Of a stretch of 8,321 nucleotides of DNA, positions 1 through 5,451 are shown piece by piece. Both the position numbers and the translations under genes were made by a program. The stretch comes from Bacillota bacterium (GTDB lineage Bacteria; Bacillota_A; Clostridia; Peptostreptococcales; Anaerovoracaceae), in contig JAFYLX010000181.1 in NCBI GenBank assembly GCA_017556895.1, positions 1 through 8,321 of the forward strand, read 5' to 3'. Each line of letters opens with the position of its first letter. Position 1 is the first letter of the stretch. Below the pieces are notes generated by a model. The model was not told the DNA's origin and ran no database searches. It was given only the letters and a program-made list of their open reading frames with translations.

Positions 1-845
1 AATCAAGCACTGGATACAGATTGGTTGAGGCCGTAGACGTTGTATCTGCTTCAGTATTAACAGACCTTATCGCAAAGCCTTGCAAGGTTCAGGTCTTAGA
101 CGTTGTAGATTCAACTAACAACTACGCCAAGGCACTCGGTGACGTGCCCACTCCGACTTTAATCGTTGCCAACGAACAGACTAAGGGTCGCGGCAGACTT
201 GGGCGCTCCTTCTACTCACCGTCAGCGAAGGGCATCTATATGACACTAGCCTTCGAACCGGACTTCGGCATCGATAAGGCTATGCTTATAACTTCCCTAA
301 CAGCAGTTGCGGTATGTAAGGCCTTCGAAGAGACTATCGGAATCGGGCCTAAAATCAAGTGGGTTAACGACATCTACTTGCAGGGACAGAAGGTTTGTGG
401 CATCCTGACGGAGGCCGAAAGCAACTTCGAGACAGGCAGAATCAGCAAGATTATCGTAGGAATCGGAATCAACTGCTTTGAGCAGGAGTTCCCTGAAGAT
501 ATCAAGGATAAGGCTACATACATCAAGAATCCTCAGAAGGAATTCGACAGAAACCAGCTGATCGCGTCTATCGTGAATAAGTTCTTCGATTTAGTGGATA
601 ACTTCGACAAGAAACAGCTACTTAGAGATTACAAAGTACGTTCAATGATTCTTGGACAGCCTATCCTAATTTACGGAACTAGCCAAAGCGCCCTACCGGA
701 AAACGGCGGACGCGGCATCAAGGCTCGTGCAATCGATATCGACGAAAACGGAGGCCTAGTTGTAGAATACCTAGAAGGCTTCATGAGCCGCCAGATGGAA
801 ACTATCACTAGTGGCGAAGTTACTATTAGACAGGATTACTATTAA
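1..845 (+). CDS. birA: Bifunctional biotin--[acetyl-CoA-carboxylase] ligase / biotin repressor BirA, 5' end cut by window
   Basis: BirA makes biotinyl-5'-AMP from biotin and ATP and transfers biotin to a lysine of biotin-carrier proteins; it acts in the cytoplasm. The catalytic signatures are clear: DSTN (about nt 108-119), GRGRLGRSFYSP (from nt 186; the biotinyl-AMP loop, family form GRGRxGRxWxSP, with F for W), KWVNDIY (from nt 357; family KWPNDIY) and KVCGIL. A BPL C-terminal domain ends in SGEVTIR. The TTG at 21 could serve as a start, but the frame is open to the window edge and reads SSTGYR just before it. GYxL at this point matches the junction between the N-terminal winged-helix domain and the ligase domain in two-domain BirA (GKGYSL in E. 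coli). I therefore infer that the real start and a DNA-binding domain lie upstream, so the protein probably also represses biotin genes. The gene ends at TAA 843-845, 2 bases before a terminator hairpin. Confidence 0.95.
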   Translation, partial: SSTGYRLVEAVDVVSASVLTDLIAKPCKVQVLDVVDSTNNYAKALGDVPTPTLIVANEQTKGRGRLGRSFYSPSAKGIYMTLAFEPDFGIDKAMLITSLTAVAVCKAFEETIGIGPKIKWVNDIYLQGQKVCGILTEAESNFETGRISKIIVGIGINCFEQEFPEDIKDKATYIKNPQKEFDRNQLIASIVNKFFDLVDNFDKKQLLRDYKVRSMILGQPILIYGTSQSALPENGGRGIKARAIDIDENGGLVVEYLEGFMSRQMETITSGEVTIRQDYY

Positions 846-847
846 AC

Positions 848-883
848 AAAAAACAACATTCTCTTTGAAGAATGTTGTTTTTT
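848..883. terminator. Bidirectional intrinsic terminator between birA and the MFS gene
   Basis: A perfect 15-bp inverted repeat, AAAAAACAACATTCT (848-862) and its complement (869-883), closes a 6-base loop. The outer A/T pairs supply a U-tract on either strand. It sits 2 bases after the birA stop and 1 base after the stop of the converging MFS gene, so it probably ends both transcripts. Confidence 0.9.
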
Positions 884-884
884 A

Positions 885-2114
885 TTATTCCCTGCCTCTA
901 ATGGCTTTTACTTTTATAAACAATATTAATGCTAACATAAGACCTATCAACGATAAAACCCCACCTATAGCGAAAGCTAGGTTATATCCGCCTGTCTTTT
1001 CCAAAATTGCGGCAATCATCGGAGCACCGATGATTGTGGACACGCCAAAAATGGAAAAAGTAACGCCATAATTTTCTGTTATATGCTTAGCACCCCAGAA
1101 ATCCAAAGTTATAGGTGTGAGTAATGCAGCAAGGCCCCCGTAGCAAAGGAGTGCCACCATTATTGCGCCGATAAACAAAATCTCTATTCTGCATATGAAT
1201 AACATCGTCATTGAAACCGTCAGCATTACATATAGCAATATGAAAGACGGAAGACGTCCAACTATATCTGATACCTTGCCCCATACGGGTCTTCCAAGAG
1301 TATTTCCTAGGGCGAATAGACTTACAAGCATAGCCGCCATTTCCGGAGTCATTTCGAAAATATTTTGCATAATCGGCGAACTTTGTGTAATTATCATATT
1401 ACCACAGACAGATCCCACTGCTAGGCAAATATACAGCATCGGAAATAACGGGTCTCTTATCATCTCTTTGCGAGATTTTTCATATAGAAATACCTCCTTC
1501 TTCTTATCGCCATCCCCTACTACATTTAAATTTTGGCCAAACCCTTCAGGTACATCTTCAATAAACAAGGATGCTACAACAATTCCTACAAGATAAATTG
1601 CCCCCAGTATAACCAATGTATTTGAAACATCTCCTGTGTAGGTCAATATTTTGCTGGCTACAGTCGCCCAAATTACCGCACAGAGTCCATATCCAAAAGC
1701 CATTATCCCGCTGGAAAACCCAGGTTTTTCTGGGTAGAGCATCTGTGAATAACCCATCAAAACAGGATATAACAGCGTACTCCCTGTACCTGACATAATC
1801 GAAAATGATAAGTAAAACAAGTATAAATTCGTTACGAGCCCGCTTATAATTATTCCTCCGCAATATAATATAGCTCCAGCAAATAACACTGTCCTTAATT
1901 TTAACTTTTTTCTCAGTATAGGTATGATGAACATATTAGTAATCATCATAGTCACCGATGCTAAAGTGTATGCCATGGCAAGCTGACTCATGGACCAACC
2001 GTATTTTTCATGGAGAGGTAGCACAAAGACACTCCAAGCATACATCACCCCAACAAGGAGGTTTATGCATACCCCTGCAGACAGACACCTCCATCTTTTA
2101 TTCTCAAACCCCAT
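885..2114 (-). CDS. MFS transporter, oxalate/formate antiporter (OFA) type
   Basis: This is a 409-residue major facilitator superfamily carrier, close to the usual size for 12 membrane helices, with a hydrophilic linker at about residues 190-222 between the two six-helix halves. The N-terminal GVMYAWSVFVLPL (residues 22-34) is typical of the OFA branch, which includes OxlT and the E. coli pyruvate-inducible YhjX. The second half has the MFS loop motif GKVSDIVGR (279-287) and the DFWGAKH...NYG segment near residue 338, also seen in this branch. Substrates of OFA members are mostly small carboxylates, but the substrate here cannot be read from sequence. It is the second gene of an operon: its ATG lies 10 bases after the TGA of the aminotransferase. 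An AAGGAG at 2131-2136, inside the last codons of that gene, is 16 bases from the ATG, and a weaker GAAG lies closer, so translational coupling is likely. A carboxylate or keto acid carrier serving the aminotransferase is my inference. Confidence 0.9.
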   Translation of the reverse strand: MGFENKRWRCLSAGVCINLLVGVMYAWSVFVLPLHEKYGWSMSQLAMAYTLASVTMMITNMFIIPILRKKLKLRTVLFAGAILYCGGIIISGLVTNLYLFYLSFSIMSGTGSTLLYPVLMGYSQMLYPEKPGFSSGIMAFGYGLCAVIWATVASKILTYTGDVSNTLVILGAIYLVGIVVASLFIEDVPEGFGQNLNVVGDGDKKKEVFLYEKSRKEMIRDPLFPMLYICLAVGSVCGNMIITQSSPIMQNIFEMTPEMAAMLVSLFALGNTLGRPVWGKVSDIVGRLPSFILLYVMLTVSMTMLFICRIEILFIGAIMVALLCYGGLAALLTPITLDFWGAKHITENYGVTFSIFGVSTIIGAPMIAAILEKTGGYNLAFAIGGVLSLIGLMLALILFIKVKAIRGRE

Positions 2115-2124
2115 TATTTCTTCT

Positions 2125-3300
2125 TCACATCTCCTTATCTAACACCTTAAGGCACTCGACCGCCTTTTCTAAATTTTCCATAGAAGTCGCGTAGGACATT
2201 CTAACATACCCTTCTCCGCATTCACCGAAGGCATCGCCTGGGACAACCGCCAGTCTCACACGGTCCAGAGCGTAGTCACAGAATTCTTCGCTAGTCATAC
2301 CCGTATTTTTGATATTCATAAACACATAGAAGGCCCCTTCCGGCATATTGCAGCTGAAGTTTTTCATCTTGTTTATTTCAGACACTAGATAGTCCCTGCG
2401 GATCTTGAACTCATCACGCATCTTTTCTATTGAACCGTCTATGTTCTTCATTGCCTCTATTGCAGCATGAGCTGCGAAGGTAGTCGCTCCGGCAGTCATG
2501 TAGAAAGTCATTCTGTTTATAGGTTCGATGGCTTCAAGGGGAGCCGCTATGTAACCTATTCTCCAGCCTGTCATCGCTGTGCTCTTGGAAAGACCGTTTA
2601 AAACTATAGTTCGCTCCTTCATATCAGGAAGGCTCGCAATACTGATGGCAGGCTTGTCCAAGTCGTATGTAAGTCTTTCGTATATTTCATCGGAAAGAAC
2701 TAGTAGGTCGTGTTCCTTGGCAATCTTGGCAATTCCTTCAAGGCTCTTTATATCTAAGACTCCGCCAGTCGGGTTGCTCGGCGACACGATGACAATCATC
2801 TTGGTTTTATCTGTCACAAGACCTTCAAGCTCAGCTAAGTCCACCTGGAAGTCATTTTCTTCAAGCAGTCTATAGTTCTTAATCACTGCACCTGCGATAT
2901 TTGGGATCGCAGAATATGTAAGGTAAACTGGATCCGGAACTATGATTTCGTCCCCCGGATTTAAGAAGGAAAGAATGGCAGCAAACATGCCTTGTGCAAC
3001 TCCTGTAGTTACGCTGATTTCGTCAGGTGTGTATTTCAATCCATTCTCAACCAATAGTTTCTCGCAGATCGCCTCACGCAGTTCTAATGGCCCGTTGTTA
3101 TCCTCATACTTAGTCAGGTTAAGGTCAAGCGCTCTCTTGCAGGCTTCCTTGACATATTCGGGCGTATTAAAATCCGGCTCTCCTAGAGTTAAGGCCGTCA
3201 CTTCAATTCCCTGCGCTCTAAGCTCCGCACATTTAGCGAAAATTGCACGAGTCTTGGACATTGGTACATTTGTTAGTCTGTCTGCCTGCTTAAATGCCAT
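2125..3300 (-). CDS. Class I/II pyridoxal-phosphate aminotransferase
   Basis: This cytoplasmic fold-type I PLP enzyme transfers an amino group between an amino acid and a 2-oxo acid. Numbered from the chosen start (391 aa), the visible motifs are: LTLGEPDF near 38-44; NPTGG with the cofactor-contacting Asn at 176; SDEIYE with Asp 204 and Tyr 207; LSKSTAMTGWRIGY with the PLP-forming Lys 239 and Arg 247; and a C-terminal VRMSYA whose Arg 367 should bind the substrate carboxylate. The set resembles the AspC/PatA/AraT-like subgroup of about 390 residues. Substrate choice (aspartate, aromatic, alanine) is not resolved. I chose the ATG at 3298-3300 because a near-perfect AGGAGG lies 5 bases upstream and the homologous region begins there. 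An in-frame ATG at 3327 would add nine unconserved residues. It is the first gene of an operon with the MFS carrier and has its own promoter at 3357-3384. Confidence 0.93.
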   Translation of the reverse strand: MAFKQADRLTNVPMSKTRAIFAKCAELRAQGIEVTALTLGEPDFNTPEYVKEACKRALDLNLTKYEDNNGPLELREAICEKLLVENGLKYTPDEISVTTGVAQGMFAAILSFLNPGDEIIVPDPVYLTYSAIPNIAGAVIKNYRLLEENDFQVDLAELEGLVTDKTKMIVIVSPSNPTGGVLDIKSLEGIAKIAKEHDLLVLSDEIYERLTYDLDKPAISIASLPDMKERTIVLNGLSKSTAMTGWRIGYIAAPLEAIEPINRMTFYMTAGATTFAAHAAIEAMKNIDGSIEKMRDEFKIRRDYLVSEINKMKNFSCNMPEGAFYVFMNIKNTGMTSEEFCDYALDRVRLAVVPGDAFGECGEGYVRMSYATSMENLEKAVECLKVLDKEM

Positions 3301-3305
3301 AGTTA

Positions 3306-3311
3306 CCTCCT
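3306..3311 (-). promoter_or_regulatory. Shine-Dalgarno site that sets the aminotransferase start
   Basis: On the minus strand AGGAGG is followed by 5 bases (TAACT) and then the ATG at 3300. It argues for the 391-residue protein over the longer form starting at 3327, within which this site would be coding sequence. Confidence 0.85.
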
Positions 3312-3356
3312 GATTAATCATAGACAAATCGCCAAATACTTTGTCATATTACTTCA

Positions 3357-3384
3357 ATTATACACAAAAACTGCCGCGTATCAA
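3357..3384 (-). promoter_or_regulatory. Sigma-A-type promoter of the aminotransferase-MFS operon
   Basis: On the minus strand TTGATA (3379-3384) and TATAAT (3357-3362) are separated by 16 bases, a good housekeeping promoter. The start of transcription would fall near 3350, giving a leader of about 50 bases. The -35 box coincides exactly with the loop of the upstream terminator, and the terminator U-tract forms part of the spacer. Confidence 0.75.
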
Positions 3385-3395
3385 CGCAGCAGTTT
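3366..3395 (-). terminator. Intrinsic terminator after the 160-residue membrane protein gene
   Basis: The arms 3368-3378 and 3385-3395 close a 6-base loop. Read as minus-strand RNA, all 11 pairs form, one of them a G-U wobble, and a T-rich tail (TTTTTGTG) follows. Read as plus-strand RNA the wobble becomes a C-A mismatch and no T-tract follows, so the element works for the minus-strand gene ending at 3433. Confidence 0.85.
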
Positions 3396-3432
3396 CTTGA
3401 AAGCAATAATATTAACTTATTTTTTCGAACGC

Positions 3433-3915
3433 TTATTCCACAATTATTTCATCAAAACTCTCGTTCAAAAAAACTTTTGTAAATGGTTCGTCGCCGAGTG
3501 GATATGTTTTTATTTCTTTGCCCTCGCCGTCTAGTATTTTCAATTCCTTCATGCTCTCCCTTCCATTATAGAAAAACAAGCTGTACTCAGAAAACTCTTC
3601 TATTCGATAGTTTTCATATTCATCTATCAAAGGAGCACCCCCTGCTGAGAATCTTTTGAACAAACCGCCGCCACTTGTGTAGAAAGAGAATACAAAATCC
3701 GTTTTATCCTTGTCATAGAACAAAAAGCATATAGTTCCATATGTATCATTCTTGTCTACCTGTACTGCATATGTTTCAGGAATTCTCTGTGACGTACGCG
3801 CATCATCCTCGTAATATTTGCATTCATTTTGCCCGAAAAAAGATACTAAAAATACAAGCATCAAAATTGCTACACTTAATATTATAAGTGGTTGCACTTT
3901 TTTACGGTATTCCAT
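3433..3915 (-). CDS. Single-pass membrane protein of unknown function
   Basis: I do not recognise this 160-residue protein. A short basic N-terminus (MEYRKK) precedes one strongly hydrophobic helix at about residues 8-27. About 130 hydrophilic residues follow, rich in Asp, Glu, Tyr and Phe, so the likely topology is inside N-terminus with the C-terminal domain outside. The cysteine at about 32 is not in a lipobox, so a lipoprotein is unlikely. The outer part (repeated aromatic strands such as CFLFYDKD, FVFSFYT and YSLFFYNG) suggests a small beta-rich domain. The start is the ATG at 3913-3915, which has GAGGT 8 bases upstream; a TTG at 3930 would add five residues but lacks a clear ribosome site. 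It lies 23 bases after a 29-codon mini-gene, and the two are divergent from the sigma/anti-sigma pair. A role in envelope sensing or stress is inference from context only. Confidence 0.75.
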   Translation of the reverse strand: MEYRKKVQPLIILSVAILMLVFLVSFFGQNECKYYEDDARTSQRIPETYAVQVDKNDTYGTICFLFYDKDKTDFVFSFYTSGGGLFKRFSAGGAPLIDEYENYRIEEFSEYSLFFYNGRESMKELKILDGEGKEIKTYPLGDEPFTKVFLNESFDEIIVE

Positions 3916-3923
3916 GGTTGATA

Positions 3924-3928
3924 ACCTC
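3924..3928 (-). promoter_or_regulatory. Shine-Dalgarno site setting the start at 3915
   Basis: GAGGT on the minus strand lies 8 bases before the ATG at 3915. It overlaps a small inverted repeat, GGTT-ATC-AACC (plus-strand 3917-3927), that could partly hide it in RNA. It favours the ATG over the upstream TTG at 3930. Confidence 0.6.
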
Positions 3929-3938
3929 AATTCTTACT

Positions 3939-4028
3939 TTAGACTGTAACTTCACTTGCGAACGTTGTCATGCACGACATGCCAAAAGTAAGACATAAAC
4001 AAGTTAGAATTATTAGTATTTTTCTCAT
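3939..4028 (-). CDS. Small signal-peptide-like ORF, 29 codons
   Basis: A 29-residue peptide begins MRKILIILTCLCLTFGM and ends TTFASEVTV before a TAA. It has the three parts of a Sec signal peptide: a basic start (MRK), a hydrophobic core of about 14 residues, and a plausible signal peptidase I site after TFA. Only five residues (SEVTV) would remain after cleavage. A strong AGGAGG is 4 bases upstream of the ATG, the best ribosome site in this part of the window, which argues that it is translated. It lies 23 bases upstream of the membrane protein gene and probably shares its transcript. It could be a secreted or pheromone-like micro-peptide, a leader controlling the next gene, or the remnant of a decayed secreted protein. 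Sequence alone does not decide. Confidence 0.55.
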   Translation of the reverse strand: MRKILIILTCLCLTFGMSCMTTFASEVTV

Positions 4029-4032
4029 AAAC

Positions 4033-4038
4033 CCTCCT
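4033..4038 (-). promoter_or_regulatory. Shine-Dalgarno site of the 29-codon ORF
   Basis: AGGAGG on the minus strand, within AAAAGGAGGG, is 4 bases from the ATG at 4028. It is a full-consensus site with slightly short spacing, and the main reason to treat the small ORF as real. Confidence 0.65.
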
Positions 4039-4060
4039 TTTATTAACTAACATTTAATCC

Positions 4061-4074
4061 TTTACATATGTAAA
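4061..4074. promoter_or_regulatory. Perfect 14-bp palindrome, candidate operator between divergent units
   Basis: TTTACATATGTAAA is its own reverse complement. It lies in the spacer between the minus-strand peptide/membrane protein unit and the plus-strand sigma factor, 33 bases upstream of the peptide ATG. TTTACA also resembles a -35 box on each strand, but I find no good -10 at the proper distance for the minus-strand unit. A homodimeric regulator site is the simplest reading. This is inference. Confidence 0.5.
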
Positions 4075-4109
4075 CCTTTTTTGATGCACTTTGGGGACAT
4101 GTTTTTAAT

Positions 4110-4125
4110 AATTTTTATAAAAATT
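4110..4125. repeat. AT-only 16-bp palindrome upstream of the sigma promoter
   Basis: AATTTTTATAAAAATT is a perfect palindrome inside a run of almost pure A/T (about 4102-4131), 22 bases upstream of the -10 box at 4148. It could act as an UP element or ease DNA bending. In so AT-rich a stretch it may also arise by chance. Confidence 0.35.
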
Positions 4126-4147
4126 TTTATTTCGTTTACTTGTAATG

Positions 4148-4153
4148 TATAAT
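4148..4153 (+). promoter_or_regulatory. -10 box of the sigma/anti-sigma operon
   Basis: A perfect TATAAT preceded by ATG lies 30 bases before the start codon of the sigma gene, placing transcription start near 4160. No TTGACA-like box is found 16-18 bases upstream, where the DNA is T-rich, so the promoter may depend on an activator or on the AT-rich upstream stretch. Confidence 0.55.
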
Positions 4154-4183
4154 GGAATAAATTCACTTATTTAGAGGTTAGTT

Positions 4184-4726
4184 ATGCTGAATCTATTTTT
4201 AACTCTCATAGATAATGAGCAAGACAAAGTAAGGTTTGTAGAGCTTTATGAAAAATATAAGAATTTAATGTTTTATGTTGCAAAGGAGATATTGAAGGAT
4301 GAACATCTTGCCGAAGATGCCGTTCAAGAGGCCTTTCTTAGGATTGCAAAAAACTTTCACAAAATCTGTGATGTTTTGAGTCCCCAAACAAGAAATTTCG
4401 TAGTTATTATTACCAGAAACATATCTATAGATATGTTGAAGAAAAAAGATACTATTATTGATATAGATACATACATAGAGAGTGAAAGCACGGAAATTTC
4501 AGATGAAGTATTTGAGTCTGTTTCGTCAAAGCTACTTACTGATATGATCCTGAAACTTTCACAAAATCACAGAGATATTCTATATTTACATCATCTCTAC
4601 GGCTACTCTTTTAATGAGATTTCTACTCTATTATCTATATCTGTTGAGACTGCAAAGAAGAGAACACAACGTGCCAGGGGCATGTTGAAGGAAATGCTAA
4701 AAAAAGAAGGTTATTACTATGAGTAA
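4184..4726 (+). CDS. ECF-type RNA polymerase sigma factor
   Basis: This 180-residue sigma-70 family protein has only regions 2 and 4, as in extracytoplasmic-function sigma factors. Region 2 spans about residues 18-88, with the core-binding segment LAEDAVQEAFLRI (42-54) and a region 2.4-like RNFVVIITRNISIDMLKK. A linker (about 88-118) is acidic. Region 4 spans about 120-172, with the helix-turn-helix YGYSFNEISTLLSISVETAKKRTQRAR, which would read the -35 element. GAGG at 4174-4177, 6 bases before the ATG, sets the start. The gene overlaps the next one by 8 bases, typical of a sigma and its anti-sigma made in fixed ratio. Hand counts of 60-base blocks give about 28-35% G+C here, against about 42-58% in blocks from birA, the permease and the phosphoribosyltransferase, consistent with acquisition by transfer. 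Its target promoters are unknown; the divergent minus-strand unit is a candidate. Confidence 0.92.
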   Translation: MLNLFLTLIDNEQDKVRFVELYEKYKNLMFYVAKEILKDEHLAEDAVQEAFLRIAKNFHKICDVLSPQTRNFVVIITRNISIDMLKKKDTIIDIDTYIESESTEISDEVFESVSSKLLTDMILKLSQNHRDILYLHHLYGYSFNEISTLLSISVETAKKRTQRARGMLKEMLKKEGYYYE

Positions 4727-5390
4727 CAATTTATATTTAGCTTTAAATCAAGCTTCATATAATGAATTCAACTGGCTAGAGTCCTTTGAAAATCCCTACA
4801 AAAATCATAAATTTTCACAAGGGTTCGAAAGAAAAATGCTAGATATATGCCAATCGGTCGAATATGACCATGTAGGTGTTGGAAATCCAAAGTTCAGAAA
4901 AAAACTTGTGTTGATATTAGTAGCGTTGCTTGCACTAATCATATCTAGCTGCGCTATTGCCCATTATTATATAAATTGGGCTGAATCACAGAACGATAAT
5001 CATGGTACATTAGACGTTGAGTTCGATGTTGACGGAACCTTACCAGTTATAGATGTCCATCTTATTTATCCTTCAATCCCTGATGGCTACAAAGAATCTG
5101 ATGTTGTCAAAGATAACGATACGTTTATGATCGAATACAAAAACGATTTTGGCGTAAGTATTATTTATACCCAAGAAATAGGTGTACAAAACCTATCCGT
5201 AAGTATTAACAACGAAACTACTATTTTTGAAGAAATAACGATTAATGGTTACAAAGGTTATCATTCCGAGCACGAAGGAGTAAATATGTATGTATGGATT
5301 GATGGGTATTGTTTATATACACTTCAAGGAACATGTCCTAATGAGGCTCTTCTCGAAATAATAGAGAGCATTCAACTCCCAGACAACTAA
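4719..5390 (+). CDS. Membrane anti-sigma factor with DUF4367-like outer domain
   Basis: This 223-residue protein has three parts. The cytoplasmic N-terminus (about 1-60) contains a FSQGFERKM segment of the kind found in clostridial anti-sigma partners. A single membrane helix (about 63-83) follows KFRKK, which marks the inner side. The outer domain (about 95-223) has the pattern YPSIPDGYKESD...FMIEYKNDFGVSIIYTQ...INGYKGY...YVWIDGYCLYTLQG...LLEIIESI, which matches my memory of DUF4367. The ATG lies inside the last codons of the sigma gene (8-base overlap), with GAAGG 8 bases upstream, so translation is probably coupled. Expected role: hold the ECF sigma at the membrane until the outer domain senses an envelope signal. 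No zinc-binding HxxxCxxC anti-sigma motif is seen, so this is not the ZAS type. It ends 3 bases before a terminator stem. The function comes from gene order and architecture and is not proven. Confidence 0.85.
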   Translation: MSNNLYLALNQASYNEFNWLESFENPYKNHKFSQGFERKMLDICQSVEYDHVGVGNPKFRKKLVLILVALLALIISSCAIAHYYINWAESQNDNHGTLDVEFDVDGTLPVIDVHLIYPSIPDGYKESDVVKDNDTFMIEYKNDFGVSIIYTQEIGVQNLSVSINNETTIFEEITINGYKGYHSEHEGVNMYVWIDGYCLYTLQGTCPNEALLEIIESIQLPDN

Positions 5391-5393
5391 ACG

Positions 5394-5449
5394 AAAGGGC
5401 TATCGCTACTGTCGACCTTCTTAGCCAGCTGTGCGATAGCCCTTTTTGA
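5394..5449. terminator. Bidirectional terminator with long loop between anti-sigma and purine operons
   Basis: Perfect 13-bp arms AAAGGGCTATCGC (5394-5406) and its complement (5433-5445) enclose a 26-base loop, followed by TTTTTGATTTT on the plus strand. On the minus strand the tail after the stem is weaker (TTTCGTTTAG). It lies between two converging genes, 3 bases after one stop and 6 bases from the other. Confidence 0.88.
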
Positions 5450-5451
5450 TT

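Noticed and set aside
846..1071. Plus-strand open frame overlapping the end of birA and the MFS gene
   Set aside because: It runs through the terminator hairpin and antisense to a clear MFS gene; its translation has no family character.
1195..1596. Plus-strand open frame inside the MFS gene
   Set aside because: It is an antisense shadow of the transporter with no ribosome site and no protein-like pattern.
2942..3313. Plus-strand open frame opposite the aminotransferase
   Set aside because: It is antisense to conserved coding sequence, with low-complexity Ser/Leu composition typical of a shadow frame.
3301..3327. Longer aminotransferase starting at the ATG at 3327
   Set aside because: The extra nine residues include the AGGAGG ribosome site as codons, and the ATG at 3300 is ideally placed after it.
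3961..3985. Imperfect palindrome TGTCGTGCATGACA within the 29-codon ORF
   Set aside because: It has a mismatch and lies within coding sequence; probably chance.
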